From Mycobacterium sp. GA-1285 (GTDB taxonomy: Bacteria; Actinomycetota; Actinomycetes; Mycobacteriales; Mycobacteriaceae): 64,000 nucleotides of DNA. Position numbers and translations under genes: made by a program. Location: assembly GCF_001499905.1 (NCBI RefSeq), contig NZ_LQIS01000034.1, positions 1-64,000 of the forward strand. The letters run 5' to 3'. This document shows positions 10,888 through 18,670 of this stretch, in pieces (position 1 is the stretch's first letter; the number at the start of each line of letters is the position of its first letter). Under the pieces are notes generated by a model. The model was not told the origin of the DNA. It did not search any database and was given only the letters and a program-made list of their open reading frames with translations.

Positions 10888-12105
10888 CTACTTTTCGTCG
10901 TACATTGGCTGCAATTGGCCGTTCCGCCGGCGAAGAAGAGGGATCAGCGTCACGACGACGGCGACGAAAATCGCGGCCAGCATGACGGCGCCGCTGTAGC
11001 GCGGATCGAAGAAGATCGTGCTGGCCGCACCAAAGCAGACGATGCTCACCCACAGATAGATGACCAAGACCACCCGCCGGTGGGAGTGGCCGATCTGGAG
11101 CAACCGGTGATGCAGGTGCATCTTGTCCGGCGTCGTGAAGTGCACCCCGGCCCGGGTGCGCCGGATGATTGCCAGCAGGGTGTCGAGGGCGGGCACGAAC
11201 ATGACCGCGACCACGAGCAGGAACGGCGACAGCAACGCGAAGACGTCGCGCACCCCGTATGCGGTCTGCGAGATGGGGCCGGCGGCCGTGGTGGCCGCCG
11301 CCGCCAACATCAGGCCGATCAGCATCGACCCGGAGTCGCCCATGAAGATCCTGGCGGGGTGGAAGTTGTGCGGCAGGAATCCCAGGCATACGCCGGCCAG
11401 CACCACCGAGATCACCGCGGGCGGGTAGAACAGGACGTCGCCGCCGTGGTCGCGCAGCAACCCGACCGAGAAGATGCAGATCGCCGATGCGGTGATCAGC
11501 CCGAGCCCGGCCGCGAGGCCGTCGAGGCCGTCGATGAAGTTCATCGCGTTGACGATCGAGACCGTCAGCGCCAGCGTCAGCAGGATCGACGACACCTGGT
11601 CGAGGACGATGGTGCCGACGCCGCCGATCGGGATGTAGAGCACGCTCCACGCCACGCCCATGGTGACGAGGACACTCGCTGCGGTGATCTGTCCCGCGAA
11701 CTTGGTCAGCGAGTCCAGGCCCCACCGATCGTCGATCAGGCCGACGACCATGATCAGACCGCCGGCGACGACGACTGCGGGCAAGCCTGTGGAATAGACG
11801 AACCCCCGCGTCAAGGCCGGTAGCTGAGACGCCAGCAGGACCGCGAACGCCACGCCGATGTACATGGCGAGCCCACCCATCCGCGGGACGGGTTGGGCGT
11901 GCACGTCGCGGTCGCGCGGGATCGCGACCGCACCGAAGCGACGCGCCAGGACCCTGACCCACCCGGTCGCGAAGTAGGTGATGATCGCCGCCGTCAGCCC
12001 GACGAGGGCGAGCTCCCGGATCGGTACGCCCGCACCGCGATCGTTGAGTGCCAGCAGCGTGTCGGTGGCGTAGACCACCGGTGAACCGTACTGCACGAAA
12101 GTCAA
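10888..12105 (-). CDS. wecA: Decaprenyl-phosphate N-acetylglucosaminephosphotransferase
   Basis: Polytopic membrane enzyme of the MraY/WecA family that transfers GlcNAc-1-phosphate from UDP-GlcNAc to decaprenyl phosphate. It starts the linker joining arabinogalactan to peptidoglycan. The 405-residue protein has about eleven membrane helices and the family motifs HAQPVPRMGG, NAMNFIDGLDGLAAGLG, FLPHNFHPARIFMGDSGS and HLHHRLLQIGHSHRR, the last being the His-rich cytosolic loop. It begins 2 bp after tsaC and lies upstream of the atp operon, as in M. tuberculosis (Rv1302). Confidence 0.93.
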   Translation of the reverse strand: MTFVQYGSPVVYATDTLLALNDRGAGVPIRELALVGLTAAIITYFATGWVRVLARRFGAVAIPRDRDVHAQPVPRMGGLAMYIGVAFAVLLASQLPALTRGFVYSTGLPAVVVAGGLIMVVGLIDDRWGLDSLTKFAGQITAASVLVTMGVAWSVLYIPIGGVGTIVLDQVSSILLTLALTVSIVNAMNFIDGLDGLAAGLGLITASAICIFSVGLLRDHGGDVLFYPPAVISVVLAGVCLGFLPHNFHPARIFMGDSGSMLIGLMLAAAATTAAGPISQTAYGVRDVFALLSPFLLVVAVMFVPALDTLLAIIRRTRAGVHFTTPDKMHLHHRLLQIGHSHRRVVLVIYLWVSIVCFGAASTIFFDPRYSGAVMLAAIFVAVVVTLIPLLRRRNGQLQPMYDEK

Positions 12106-12107
12106 TC

Positions 12108-12761
12108 TCAGTCCGTCAAAGTGGTCGGCTCTACACCGAGCACGGTCGCGATCGCGTCGACACCGACCGGGCCTTCACGGAGCACGCGGGGGTGCGCGCC
12201 GGTGAGGTCGACGATCGTCGACGCGGCCTGCCGCTCGGATGGTCCGGCTTCGAGGTACACCTCGACTTGCTCGCCCAGTTGTTCCCGCGCCGCCTCGGCG
12301 GTGACGGCCGGCGGGCGTCCGGAGACGTTGGCGCTGGAGACCGCCATCGGGCCGATAGCTCGCAACAGTTCGATGGCCACCGGATGCAACGGCATGCGCA
12401 ACATCACGGTCCCGTGCGCATCGCCGAGGTCCCACTGCAGCGACGGCGCCTGACGTACCACCAGGCTCAGCGCGCCAGGCCAGAAGGCGCGGATGAGTTC
12501 GCGTGCGCTGCTGGGCGCGTTGTACGCCAGACCTTCGATCGTGTGCCATGACCCGACGAGAACGGGCACCGGCATGTCGCGGCCACGCCCCTTGGCGGCG
12601 AGCAGGGCGGCGACGGCTTCACCGTCGAATGCGTCGGCGCCGATGCCGTAGACGGTGTCGGTCGGCAACACGACGAGACGGCCGCCTTTGAGCGCGCTGA
12701 TCGCCGACGCGATGCCCATCTCGCGCTGGTCGGCGTCGGAGCAGTCGAACAACTGACTCAT
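12108..12761 (-). CDS. tsaC: L-threonylcarbamoyladenylate synthase
   Basis: Makes threonylcarbamoyl-AMP from threonine, bicarbonate and ATP for the t6A37 modification of ANN-decoding tRNAs. The 217-residue protein has the YrdC fold motifs GGRLVVLPTDTVYGIG, KGRGRDMPVPVLV, FWPGALSLVV and SSANVSGRPP. It lacks the extra C-terminal domain of long Sua5 proteins, so it is the short TsaC/YrdC type. It is 22 bp after prmC and 2 bp before wecA. Confidence 0.93.
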   Translation of the reverse strand: MSQLFDCSDADQREMGIASAISALKGGRLVVLPTDTVYGIGADAFDGEAVAALLAAKGRGRDMPVPVLVGSWHTIEGLAYNAPSSARELIRAFWPGALSLVVRQAPSLQWDLGDAHGTVMLRMPLHPVAIELLRAIGPMAVSSANVSGRPPAVTAEAAREQLGEQVEVYLEAGPSERQAASTIVDLTGAHPRVLREGPVGVDAIATVLGVEPTTLTD

Positions 12762-12783
12762 GTCGCGACTCCTCCTTCGGGCG

Positions 12784-13647
12784 TCATCTGATCCTCCGCG
12801 CGGTCACGAACCGCGGCCGCCCGGTGAGGTCATGCCGGGCGGTCACGTTGCCGAAACGCGTTGATCGACGGAAACACTCAACGGTACGTTGCGAGGTCGT
12901 GTCGTCGTGCTCGACGGCCACGGACCCGCCGGTGCGCAGCCACCGCGCCGCCAAGCCGGAGATCGCCTCGATCACGCGCATCCCGTCCGGCCCCCCGAAC
13001 AATGCGTGAGCCGGATCGTGTTCGGCCACTTCAGGTTCGAGCTGGGCACCGTCGGGAATGTATGGCGGGTTGGCAACCACGAGGTCGACTGCGGCGTCGA
13101 GTTCGGGCAGAAGTGCGGGCTCGGTCACGTCGGCGCGGAGGACCTCGACGGCCGTGCCGGCGAGATTGCGTCGCGCGTATCCGAGCGCTGCCTCGGAGTC
13201 GTCGACGGCGATGATGCGCGCGTCGGGCCGGTTGTTCGACAGCGCGAGGGCCAGCGCCCCGCTGCCCGTGCACAGGTCGACGATCACCGGGGCGTCGGGC
13301 AACCGTTGTGCCAGAGCCCATTCGAGTAAGGCCTCGGTTTCCGGGCGCGGGATGAACACGCCGGGGCCGACGTGCACGTCGACCGGTCCGAACGGTGCGG
13401 TGCCGACCAGATGCTGCAGCGGGATGCGCCGGGCGCGTCGAGCGACGAGTGCGTCATAGCGTGCGGTGAAATCCGGTCCGGCCTCGACGAAGCGGAGGCG
13501 GCCCCGGTCGGTGCCCAACAGGTGCCCGGCCAAAAGCTCGGCGTCGACGCGCGGCGTCGCCACGCCCGCTTCGGCGAGCACGCTCGCGGCGGCGTCGATG
13601 GTCTGGCTCAGCGTGGTGGATGCCGGCGCTGGGCTGGGCCCGATCAT
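12784..13647 (-). CDS. prmC: Release factor glutamine methyltransferase
   Basis: SAM-dependent enzyme that N5-methylates the Gln of the GGQ motif in release factors. The 287-residue protein has the SAM motif VDLCTGSGALALALS and the substrate-binding NPPY (VVANPPYIPDGAQ). The ATG at 13647 was chosen because it overlaps the prfA stop in an ATGA junction and gives the family length. Longer in-frame upstream sequence only mirrors prfA. Coupling to its substrate gene prfA is functionally sensible. Confidence 0.93.
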   Translation of the reverse strand: MIGPSPAPASTTLSQTIDAAASVLAEAGVATPRVDAELLAGHLLGTDRGRLRFVEAGPDFTARYDALVARRARRIPLQHLVGTAPFGPVDVHVGPGVFIPRPETEALLEWALAQRLPDAPVIVDLCTGSGALALALSNNRPDARIIAVDDSEAALGYARRNLAGTAVEVLRADVTEPALLPELDAAVDLVVANPPYIPDGAQLEPEVAEHDPAHALFGGPDGMRVIEAISGLAARWLRTGGSVAVEHDDTTSQRTVECFRRSTRFGNVTARHDLTGRPRFVTARRIR

Positions 13648-14711
13648 GTGGCCTGCAGTCTCGCTTGCTTGTCGGCGGCGGCCAGCGCGTCGAACAGGTC
13701 GTCGAGGTCGCCGTCGAGCACCTGGTCGAGGTTGTGCGCCTTGAAGTTGATCCGATGATCGGCGATCCGGTTCTCCGGGAAGTTGTAGGTCCGAATCCGC
13801 TCGCTGCGGTCCACGGTGCGGATCTGGCTGGCGCGGTCGGCCGACGCGTCGGCCTGCGCCTGCTCCTCGGCCAGCGCCTGCAGTCGCGCGGCGAGCACCT
13901 GCATTGCGCGGGCTTTGTTCTGCAGCTGCGACCGCTCGTTCTGACAGGTGACCACGATGCCCGTCGGCAGGTGGGTGATGCGCACGGCGGAGTCGGTGGT
14001 GTTGACGCCCTGGCCGCCCTTGCCCGACGACCGGTAGACATCGACGCGCAGATCCGACTCGTCGATCTGCACCTCTTCGACTTCTTCTGGTTCCGGGTAG
14101 ACGAGCACCCCGGCCGCTGAGGTGTGCACGCGGCCCTGCGACTCGGTGACCGGAACGCGTTGCACCCGGTGCACGCCGCCTTCGAACTTCAGCCGCGACC
14201 ACACGCCGTCGGCGGAGTCGCCCTTGCTGCGAATGGACAGCGTGGCGTCCTTGTAGCCGCCGAGGTCGGAGAAGGTCTCGTCGAGCACGGTGACCGTCCA
14301 GCCGTGGCGCTCGGCGTAGCGGATGTACATCCGGGCCAAATCGGCGGCGAACAGCGCCGACTCCTCACCACCCTCTCCCGACTTGACCTCGAGGACGATG
14401 TCGTCGGCGTCGTGCGGGTCGCGGGGCGCCAGCAGGTCGGTCAGCTGGGTGTCGAGTTGCTCGACGGTGGCCACCAGCCCGTCGACCTCGGCCGCGAACG
14501 ACGCGTCGTCGGCCGCGAGTTCCCGTGCCGCCTCCAGGTCGCCGCGGGCGGCCTCGAGCTTGCGGTACGTCGCGACGATCGGCGACACCTGCGCGAAGCG
14601 CCTGCCCACCTTGCGGGCGCGGGCGGCGTCGGTATGCAGGTCCGGATCGCTGAGTTGACGCTCGAGGTCGGCATGCTCGGCCAGCAGCGCATCGATCGCC
14701 GTTGACGTCAT
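13644..14711 (-). CDS. prfA: Peptide chain release factor 1
   Basis: Recognises UAA and UAG stop codons and triggers peptide release. The 355-residue protein has an N-terminal coiled region and the catalytic GGQ loop (RSSGKGGQGVNTTDSAVR). A PVT tripeptide is seen at VQRVPVTESQGR. Length matches RF1 rather than RF2, and there is no programmed frameshift. It overlaps prmC by 4 bases and lies 87 bp after rpmE. Confidence 0.95.
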   Translation of the reverse strand: MTSTAIDALLAEHADLERQLSDPDLHTDAARARKVGRRFAQVSPIVATYRKLEAARGDLEAARELAADDASFAAEVDGLVATVEQLDTQLTDLLAPRDPHDADDIVLEVKSGEGGEESALFAADLARMYIRYAERHGWTVTVLDETFSDLGGYKDATLSIRSKGDSADGVWSRLKFEGGVHRVQRVPVTESQGRVHTSAAGVLVYPEPEEVEEVQIDESDLRVDVYRSSGKGGQGVNTTDSAVRITHLPTGIVVTCQNERSQLQNKARAMQVLAARLQALAEEQAQADASADRASQIRTVDRSERIRTYNFPENRIADHRINFKAHNLDQVLDGDLDDLFDALAAADKQARLQAT

Positions 14712-14798
14712 GTCGACCTTCCTTCCATGGCTTCCCGCGAACGCAAACCGACGCCCGGCCTGGCCGCTGACGCGGCAGATCGGGCGCCGGAAAGGGAG

Positions 14799-15026
14799 CT
14801 ACTTGTCGGCAGCCTTGTCCTTGCGCTTGCCGTAGCGCTTCTCGAAGCGCGCCACCCGGCCGCCGCTGTCGAGGATCTTCTGCTTGCCGGTGTAGAAGGG
14901 ATGGCACTGCGAGCAGACCTCGACGTGGATCTGTCCGCTCTGCTTGGTGCTCCGCGTGGTGAACGTGTTGCCGCAGCCGCAGTGCACGGTGGTCTCTACG
15001 TAATCAGGGTGAATACCCGTCTTCAT
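14799..15026 (-). CDS. rpmE: 50S ribosomal protein L31, zinc-binding form
   Basis: A 75-residue ribosomal protein of the large-subunit central protuberance. Cysteines at 16, 18, 38 and 41 (CGCG and CSQC) form the zinc site, so this is the zinc-containing L31 rather than the zinc-free paralogue made under zinc starvation. The ATG at 15026 follows an AGGAAAC-type ribosome site. A longer in-frame ORF lacks similarity upstream. It is the first gene of the rpmE-prfA-prmC-tsaC-wecA series. Confidence 0.95.
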   Translation of the reverse strand: MKTGIHPDYVETTVHCGCGNTFTTRSTKQSGQIHVEVCSQCHPFYTGKQKILDSGGRVARFEKRYGKRKDKAADK

Positions 15027-15260
15027 GGTTTCCTCTTCGATCGTGGGCCGGGTCGCCCCTCCGTGCTGGAGGTATTGGGCGTGAACCGGAACCGAGGGTC
15101 GGCGGTCCATTATGCCAGCTCAACCGCCAAGTGCCTAAACGCGCGCGCACCGGGCGGTATTCCGCTTCCGCCTCGACCGTCGCTCTTCCACCTCTGGCCG
15201 AACGTGGGTTACCGTCACGCGTCGCGGCGGTTTGGCGTGACATAACCCCACACTCGCGGG

Positions 15261-16829
15261 CTAGACAGGCTGGAACCTGCTGCCGTCGCGCCGCCAGAGC
15301 GTTCTACCGTCGGGTGTAGTTCCCCGCGCGACGAGCTCACGCTTGAGGATCTTGTTGGTCGCGGTGCTGGGCAGGTCGTGGGCGATCCACACGTACCGCG
15401 GCCAGGCTTTCGGCGAGAGGTCTCGCTGGTCCGCAAGGAACCTTTCGAACGTCTCCGGGTCGATTTCGGCGCCGTCCTGCAGGACCAGGGCGGCCATCAC
15501 CTGGTCGCCGACGAGCTCGTCGGGCACGGGATAGACCGCGACGCGGTTGACCGCCGGCAGCCGGAGCAGGATCCGCTCGATGGGCGCGGTCGCGAGGTTC
15601 TCCCCGTCGACCCGCATCCAGTCCGCGGTGCGGCCGGCCAGGTAGATGAAACCGTCGGCGTCGCGGTAGGCCAGATCCCCCGACCAGTACATGCCGTGGC
15701 GCATCCGCTCGTCGGTGGCGTCCGGGTCGTTGTAGTAGCCGCGGAACAGGCCGCTGCCGTCGGTGTTGACGAGTTCGCCGATCGCCACATCGGCGTTGGC
15801 CAACGCGCCGTTCTCGTCGAACTCGGCCACCGGACATTCGGTGACCGTCTCGCTGTTGTAGATCGCCACACCCGGAAAGCCTTGTCCGATCGAGCCTTTC
15901 GGCGTGTCCGGAGTGCGGGTGATAATCACGGCGTTCTCGGTCGATCCGAAGCCGTCGTCGACGGTGACGCCGAAGCGCCGGCTGAACTGCTCGATGTCGC
16001 GGTCGGTGGCCTCGTTGCCGAAGGCGACGCGCAACGGGTTGTCGCGATCGTCGGGTCGCTCGGGTGTCGCCAGCACGTAGGCCAGCGGTTTACCCACGTA
16101 GTTCATGTACGTCACGCCGTAGCGTCGGATGTCGGCCAGGAATCTGGACGCCGAGAATTTCGCGGGCACCATCGCGGCCCCCGCGACCAGCGCAGGTGCC
16201 CATCCGCCCACCACCGCGTTCGAATGGAACATCGGCATCGACAGGTAGCAGACATCGTTGTCGCTGAGCTCGAATTTCTCGGCCAGGGCGTTGCCCGCGA
16301 ACAGCACCATGAGGTTGGCGACTTGAACCGCCTTGGGATCACCGCTGGTGCCGGAGGTGAAGATCATCATGAACGTGTCGTCGACGGCGGCTTGCCGGTG
16401 GGGAACGAACGGCGCCGCCGTGGCGAGGAAGTCCGTCCACCCGCTGCTCGACGTGTCGAACACCATGACTCCCGGCAGGTCCAGACCCTCGAGCAGCGGA
16501 CGGTGCTCGGCGTCGGTGATCAGGAACTGACAGTGCACCTTGACGATGTCGCGTGCCAGGGCTTCTCCGCGGCGCGTGGTGTTGATACCGCACACCACGT
16601 AGCCGCCGAGTCCGGCCGCCGCGAGCGCGATCAGCATGTCGGGGGTGTTGCCGAGGAGGACCCCGACGTGCAGGGGACGGTCCGGGTCGGCGGCCCCGAT
16701 GATCGCGGCGGCCTGCGTCTTGGCCTCGGCGACGTATTGACGGTAGGTCCATGTGCGGTCGCCGTACCGGATGGCGACGGTGTCGCGGTCAGCACGCTCG
16801 TTGAGCAGCTGCTGGAGCGTGTCCGCCAT
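15261..16829 (-). CDS. Fatty-acyl-CoA synthetase (AMP-binding, FadD-like)
   Basis: ANL-superfamily ligase that activates a carboxylic acid through an acyl-AMP to the CoA thioester. The 522-residue protein has the P-loop MIFTSGTSGDPKAV, the A5 region DDGFGSTENAV, the SGDLAYRDADGFIYLAGR segment and the C-terminal lysine motif TNKILKREL. Several family members with this N-terminus (TWTYRQYVAEA) act on long-chain or steroid-derived acids, but the substrate cannot be read from sequence. AGGTGAGCC precedes the ATG at 16829. It is divergent from a TetR regulator with a clear dyad between them, so it is probably that regulator's target. The gene lies in a block absent between rpmE and rho in M. tuberculosis. 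Confidence 0.88.
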   Translation of the reverse strand: MADTLQQLLNERADRDTVAIRYGDRTWTYRQYVAEAKTQAAAIIGAADPDRPLHVGVLLGNTPDMLIALAAAGLGGYVVCGINTTRRGEALARDIVKVHCQFLITDAEHRPLLEGLDLPGVMVFDTSSSGWTDFLATAAPFVPHRQAAVDDTFMMIFTSGTSGDPKAVQVANLMVLFAGNALAEKFELSDNDVCYLSMPMFHSNAVVGGWAPALVAGAAMVPAKFSASRFLADIRRYGVTYMNYVGKPLAYVLATPERPDDRDNPLRVAFGNEATDRDIEQFSRRFGVTVDDGFGSTENAVIITRTPDTPKGSIGQGFPGVAIYNSETVTECPVAEFDENGALANADVAIGELVNTDGSGLFRGYYNDPDATDERMRHGMYWSGDLAYRDADGFIYLAGRTADWMRVDGENLATAPIERILLRLPAVNRVAVYPVPDELVGDQVMAALVLQDGAEIDPETFERFLADQRDLSPKAWPRYVWIAHDLPSTATNKILKRELVARGTTPDGRTLWRRDGSRFQPV

Positions 16830-16860
16830 GGCTCACCTCTCGACAGTGAACAGATTCGCG

Positions 16861-16882
16861 ATTGTGTCTACCATGACACAAT
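16861..16882. promoter_or_regulatory. Probable TetR operator dyad
   Basis: A perfect inverted repeat, ATTGTGTC (16861-16868) and GACACAAT (16875-16882) with a 6-nt spacer, lies between the divergent acyl-CoA synthetase and tetR genes. Arm length and location fit a TetR-family operator controlling both genes. Confidence 0.7.
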
Positions 16883-16930
16883 GCTCCGATCGGCCCGCTT
16901 GACGGCGAGATTAACGGAGGAGCCCACCTG

Positions 16931-17536
16931 GTGACGAGCGGCGCCGCCACCAAGAGCGTCCGCGATCGACTGATCGACGCGGCGGAGCTCTGCCTGCGCG
17001 CCAAAGGAATTCGCGCGACCACCGTGTCCGAGGTGGCCGAGGCGGCCGGTGTCTCCCGCGGTTGGCTGTACCGCCACTTCCCCGACAAGGTCTCGCTGCT
17101 GGGAGCGGCGATCGTGCGGCTCAACGAGGCGTACTGGTCCGAGGCGCACGAGATGCTCGAGCGCGTCGAGGGGCTCGACCGGCAGATCGCCGCCGGGATC
17201 CGGCATGGGCGCACAGCATACGACGACCCTGGCGCCCTGCTGATGAAGCTGCGCATCGACGAGCCCGAAGAGTTCGCCGCGTGCGCGGGCGCCGGTGTTC
17301 AGGGACTGGTACCCGACCTCGCGGACTTCTGGTCTCGCTACCTGGTCGCCGCGCGCGACTCGGGTGAGATCCACCCCGACACGGATATCACTGAAGCGTC
17401 GGAATGGCTTGCACGCGTGTTGATTTCGCTTGCCACCGTTCCCGGCGAGACGCTCGACCCGAGCGACGGTGACGCGGTACTGCGGCATCTGCGCCGCTAC
17501 GTCATGCCGGGCCTGCGTGCCGGCCCCGCCGAGTGA
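16931..17536 (+). CDS. TetR family transcriptional regulator
   Basis: A 201-residue regulator. The N-terminal helix-turn-helix domain (about residues 8-55) contains GIRATTVSEVAEAAGVSRGW followed by LYRHFPDKVSLL, the family signature. The C-terminal ligand domain is of unknown specificity. The GTG at 16931 follows GGAGGAG at a good spacing. It diverges from the acyl-CoA synthetase, and the dyad at 16861-16882 is the likely binding site. By family precedent (FadR/KstR-like regulators) the inducer may be an acyl-CoA, but this is inference. Confidence 0.9.
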   Translation: MTSGAATKSVRDRLIDAAELCLRAKGIRATTVSEVAEAAGVSRGWLYRHFPDKVSLLGAAIVRLNEAYWSEAHEMLERVEGLDRQIAAGIRHGRTAYDDPGALLMKLRIDEPEEFAACAGAGVQGLVPDLADFWSRYLVAARDSGEIHPDTDITEASEWLARVLISLATVPGETLDPSDGDAVLRHLRRYVMPGLRAGPAE

Positions 17537-17561
17537 TCTCGGTGCGCTACCGATCGCTGAG

Positions 17562-18155
17562 CTACTGGATCTGCACCGAGATCGCCGTGGGGCGACCGGC
17601 GAGCACCATGAGAATGTCGCGGATGGGGGACTCGACCAGGCGGCCCCGCCCGACGTGGAAGTCGGCATCGGTGGCGGAGAATTCGTAGCCCTTGAGGCGA
17701 CGCTGTGGGTGAAGCGGGAACCGCATGCCCCACAACCGTTCGGCGACCGCCGCGGCGGCGTCGACGGGCATGGGAAGGTCGATTCCGAGAGGCACCGCGA
17801 TGTCCTGACCGTGAACCAGTACGTCCAACAGCGGGTCGAGCTCGGCGGTACCCGGCGGGCGCTTGCGCGAGCCACGCATTTTCCGCAACGCCGCGGCCAG
17901 CTGTTCGGGAGTTCGCTTGTCGTGCACCGCTGCTCGATGAACCGTCGCATTGAACCGGAACCCGTTGCGGAGCGCTTCGGCGAGCATCGTCCACGTGCTC
18001 AAGTGCGAATGCGTGAGGTGTGCAGCGACGTCGCGCACCGTCCACCCCTCGCACAGCGACGGCGTCGACCATCGATCGGCGCCGATGCCGTCGAACATGT
18101 CCGCGAGTGTCGAGCGCTGTTCGTCGATGTGCCGCCATATCGTGTCGGAGTCCAT
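17562..18155 (-). CDS. Maleylpyruvate isomerase/DinB family mycothiol-dependent protein
   Basis: A 197-residue member of the actinobacterial family with an N-terminal DinB-like four-helix domain. It shows WSTPSLCEGWTVRDVAAHLTH (first metal His), a central LLDVLVHGQDIAVPLG (second His) and a C-terminal WGMRFPLHPQRRLKGYEF domain. Family members use mycothiol as thiol cofactor and bind a divalent metal by a His triad. The actual reaction is unknown here. It diverges from a MarR regulator, with operator-like repeats in between, which suggests regulated detoxification. Confidence 0.82.
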   Translation of the reverse strand: MDSDTIWRHIDEQRSTLADMFDGIGADRWSTPSLCEGWTVRDVAAHLTHSHLSTWTMLAEALRNGFRFNATVHRAAVHDKRTPEQLAAALRKMRGSRKRPPGTAELDPLLDVLVHGQDIAVPLGIDLPMPVDAAAAVAERLWGMRFPLHPQRRLKGYEFSATDADFHVGRGRLVESPIRDILMVLAGRPTAISVQIQ

Positions 18156-18171
18156 GACCGCCCCTTTTTTA

Positions 18172-18199
18172 GTCAGGTTTCCTGACCAATGTAGTCAGG
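18172..18199. promoter_or_regulatory. Probable MarR operator repeats
   Basis: In the 66-bp gap between the divergent mycothiol-dependent gene and marR, GTCAGG (18172-18177) and CCTGAC (18181-18186) form an inverted repeat around TTT. A further GTCAGG half-site lies at 18194-18199. The placement over both promoters suits MarR autoregulation and control of the divergent gene. Confidence 0.6.
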
Positions 18200-18221
18200 A
18201 GATCGTACTAAAGTCAACGGT

Positions 18222-18656
18222 GTGCCCGAGATGCCGAACGTCGCCACGCTCATGTTCATCGGGCATCGGGCGGTCGAGGCCCGTGTGATGGAGGCATTGG
18301 CCGCCGCGGGTGCCAACGACATCACTGCAGCGCAGAGCCGGTTGATGCAACGTCTCGATCCGCAGGGAATGCGACTCACCGATCTCGCCGAGCAGGCGCG
18401 CGTCACCAAGCAGACGGCCGGTGCGCTGGTCGACCAACTGCAACGCTCGGGTTATGTGCTGCGCTCCCCTGATCCAACCGACGCGCGGGCCCGCCTCGTC
18501 ACGCTGAGCGAGAAGGGGCTTGCGGTGTGCCGGACTGCGGGCGCGGAGGTCGCAAAGGTCGAAGACGAATGGCGACGCTACATCGGCGACCGCCGATTTC
18601 AGCAGCTTCGCGAAGCGCTGACCGCGCTGCGCGAGATCACCGACCCCTATCGGTGA
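18222..18656 (+). CDS. MarR family transcriptional regulator
   Basis: A 144-residue winged-helix regulator. The recognition region is MRLTDLAEQARVTKQTAGAL and the wing motif is DPTDARARLVTLSEKG. The GTG at 18222 was chosen as the first codon that gives a normal MarR length. It diverges from the mycothiol-dependent enzyme gene, with repeats at 18172-18199 as likely operator. Its stop codon lies inside the right arm of a 12-bp hairpin shared with the 3' end of rho. Confidence 0.88.
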   Translation: MPEMPNVATLMFIGHRAVEARVMEALAAAGANDITAAQSRLMQRLDPQGMRLTDLAEQARVTKQTAGALVDQLQRSGYVLRSPDPTDARARLVTLSEKGLAVCRTAGAEVAKVEDEWRRYIGDRRFQQLREALTALREITDPYR

Positions 18657-18661
18657 TCTCG
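18632..18661. terminator. Bidirectional U-less hairpin terminator
   Basis: A perfect 12-bp stem, CGAGATCACCGA (18632-18643) and TCGGTGATCTCG (18650-18661), encloses CCCCTA. It straddles the marR stop codon and sits 9 bp beyond the end of the convergent rho gene. No T-run follows on either strand, which fits the hairpin-only terminators reported in mycobacteria. Confidence 0.65.
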
Positions 18662-18670
18662 AACCGCTGG

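Noticed and set aside
16861..16882. Transcription terminator
   Set aside because: The dyad lies between divergent starts, not at gene ends, and has low GC arms. An operator is the better reading.
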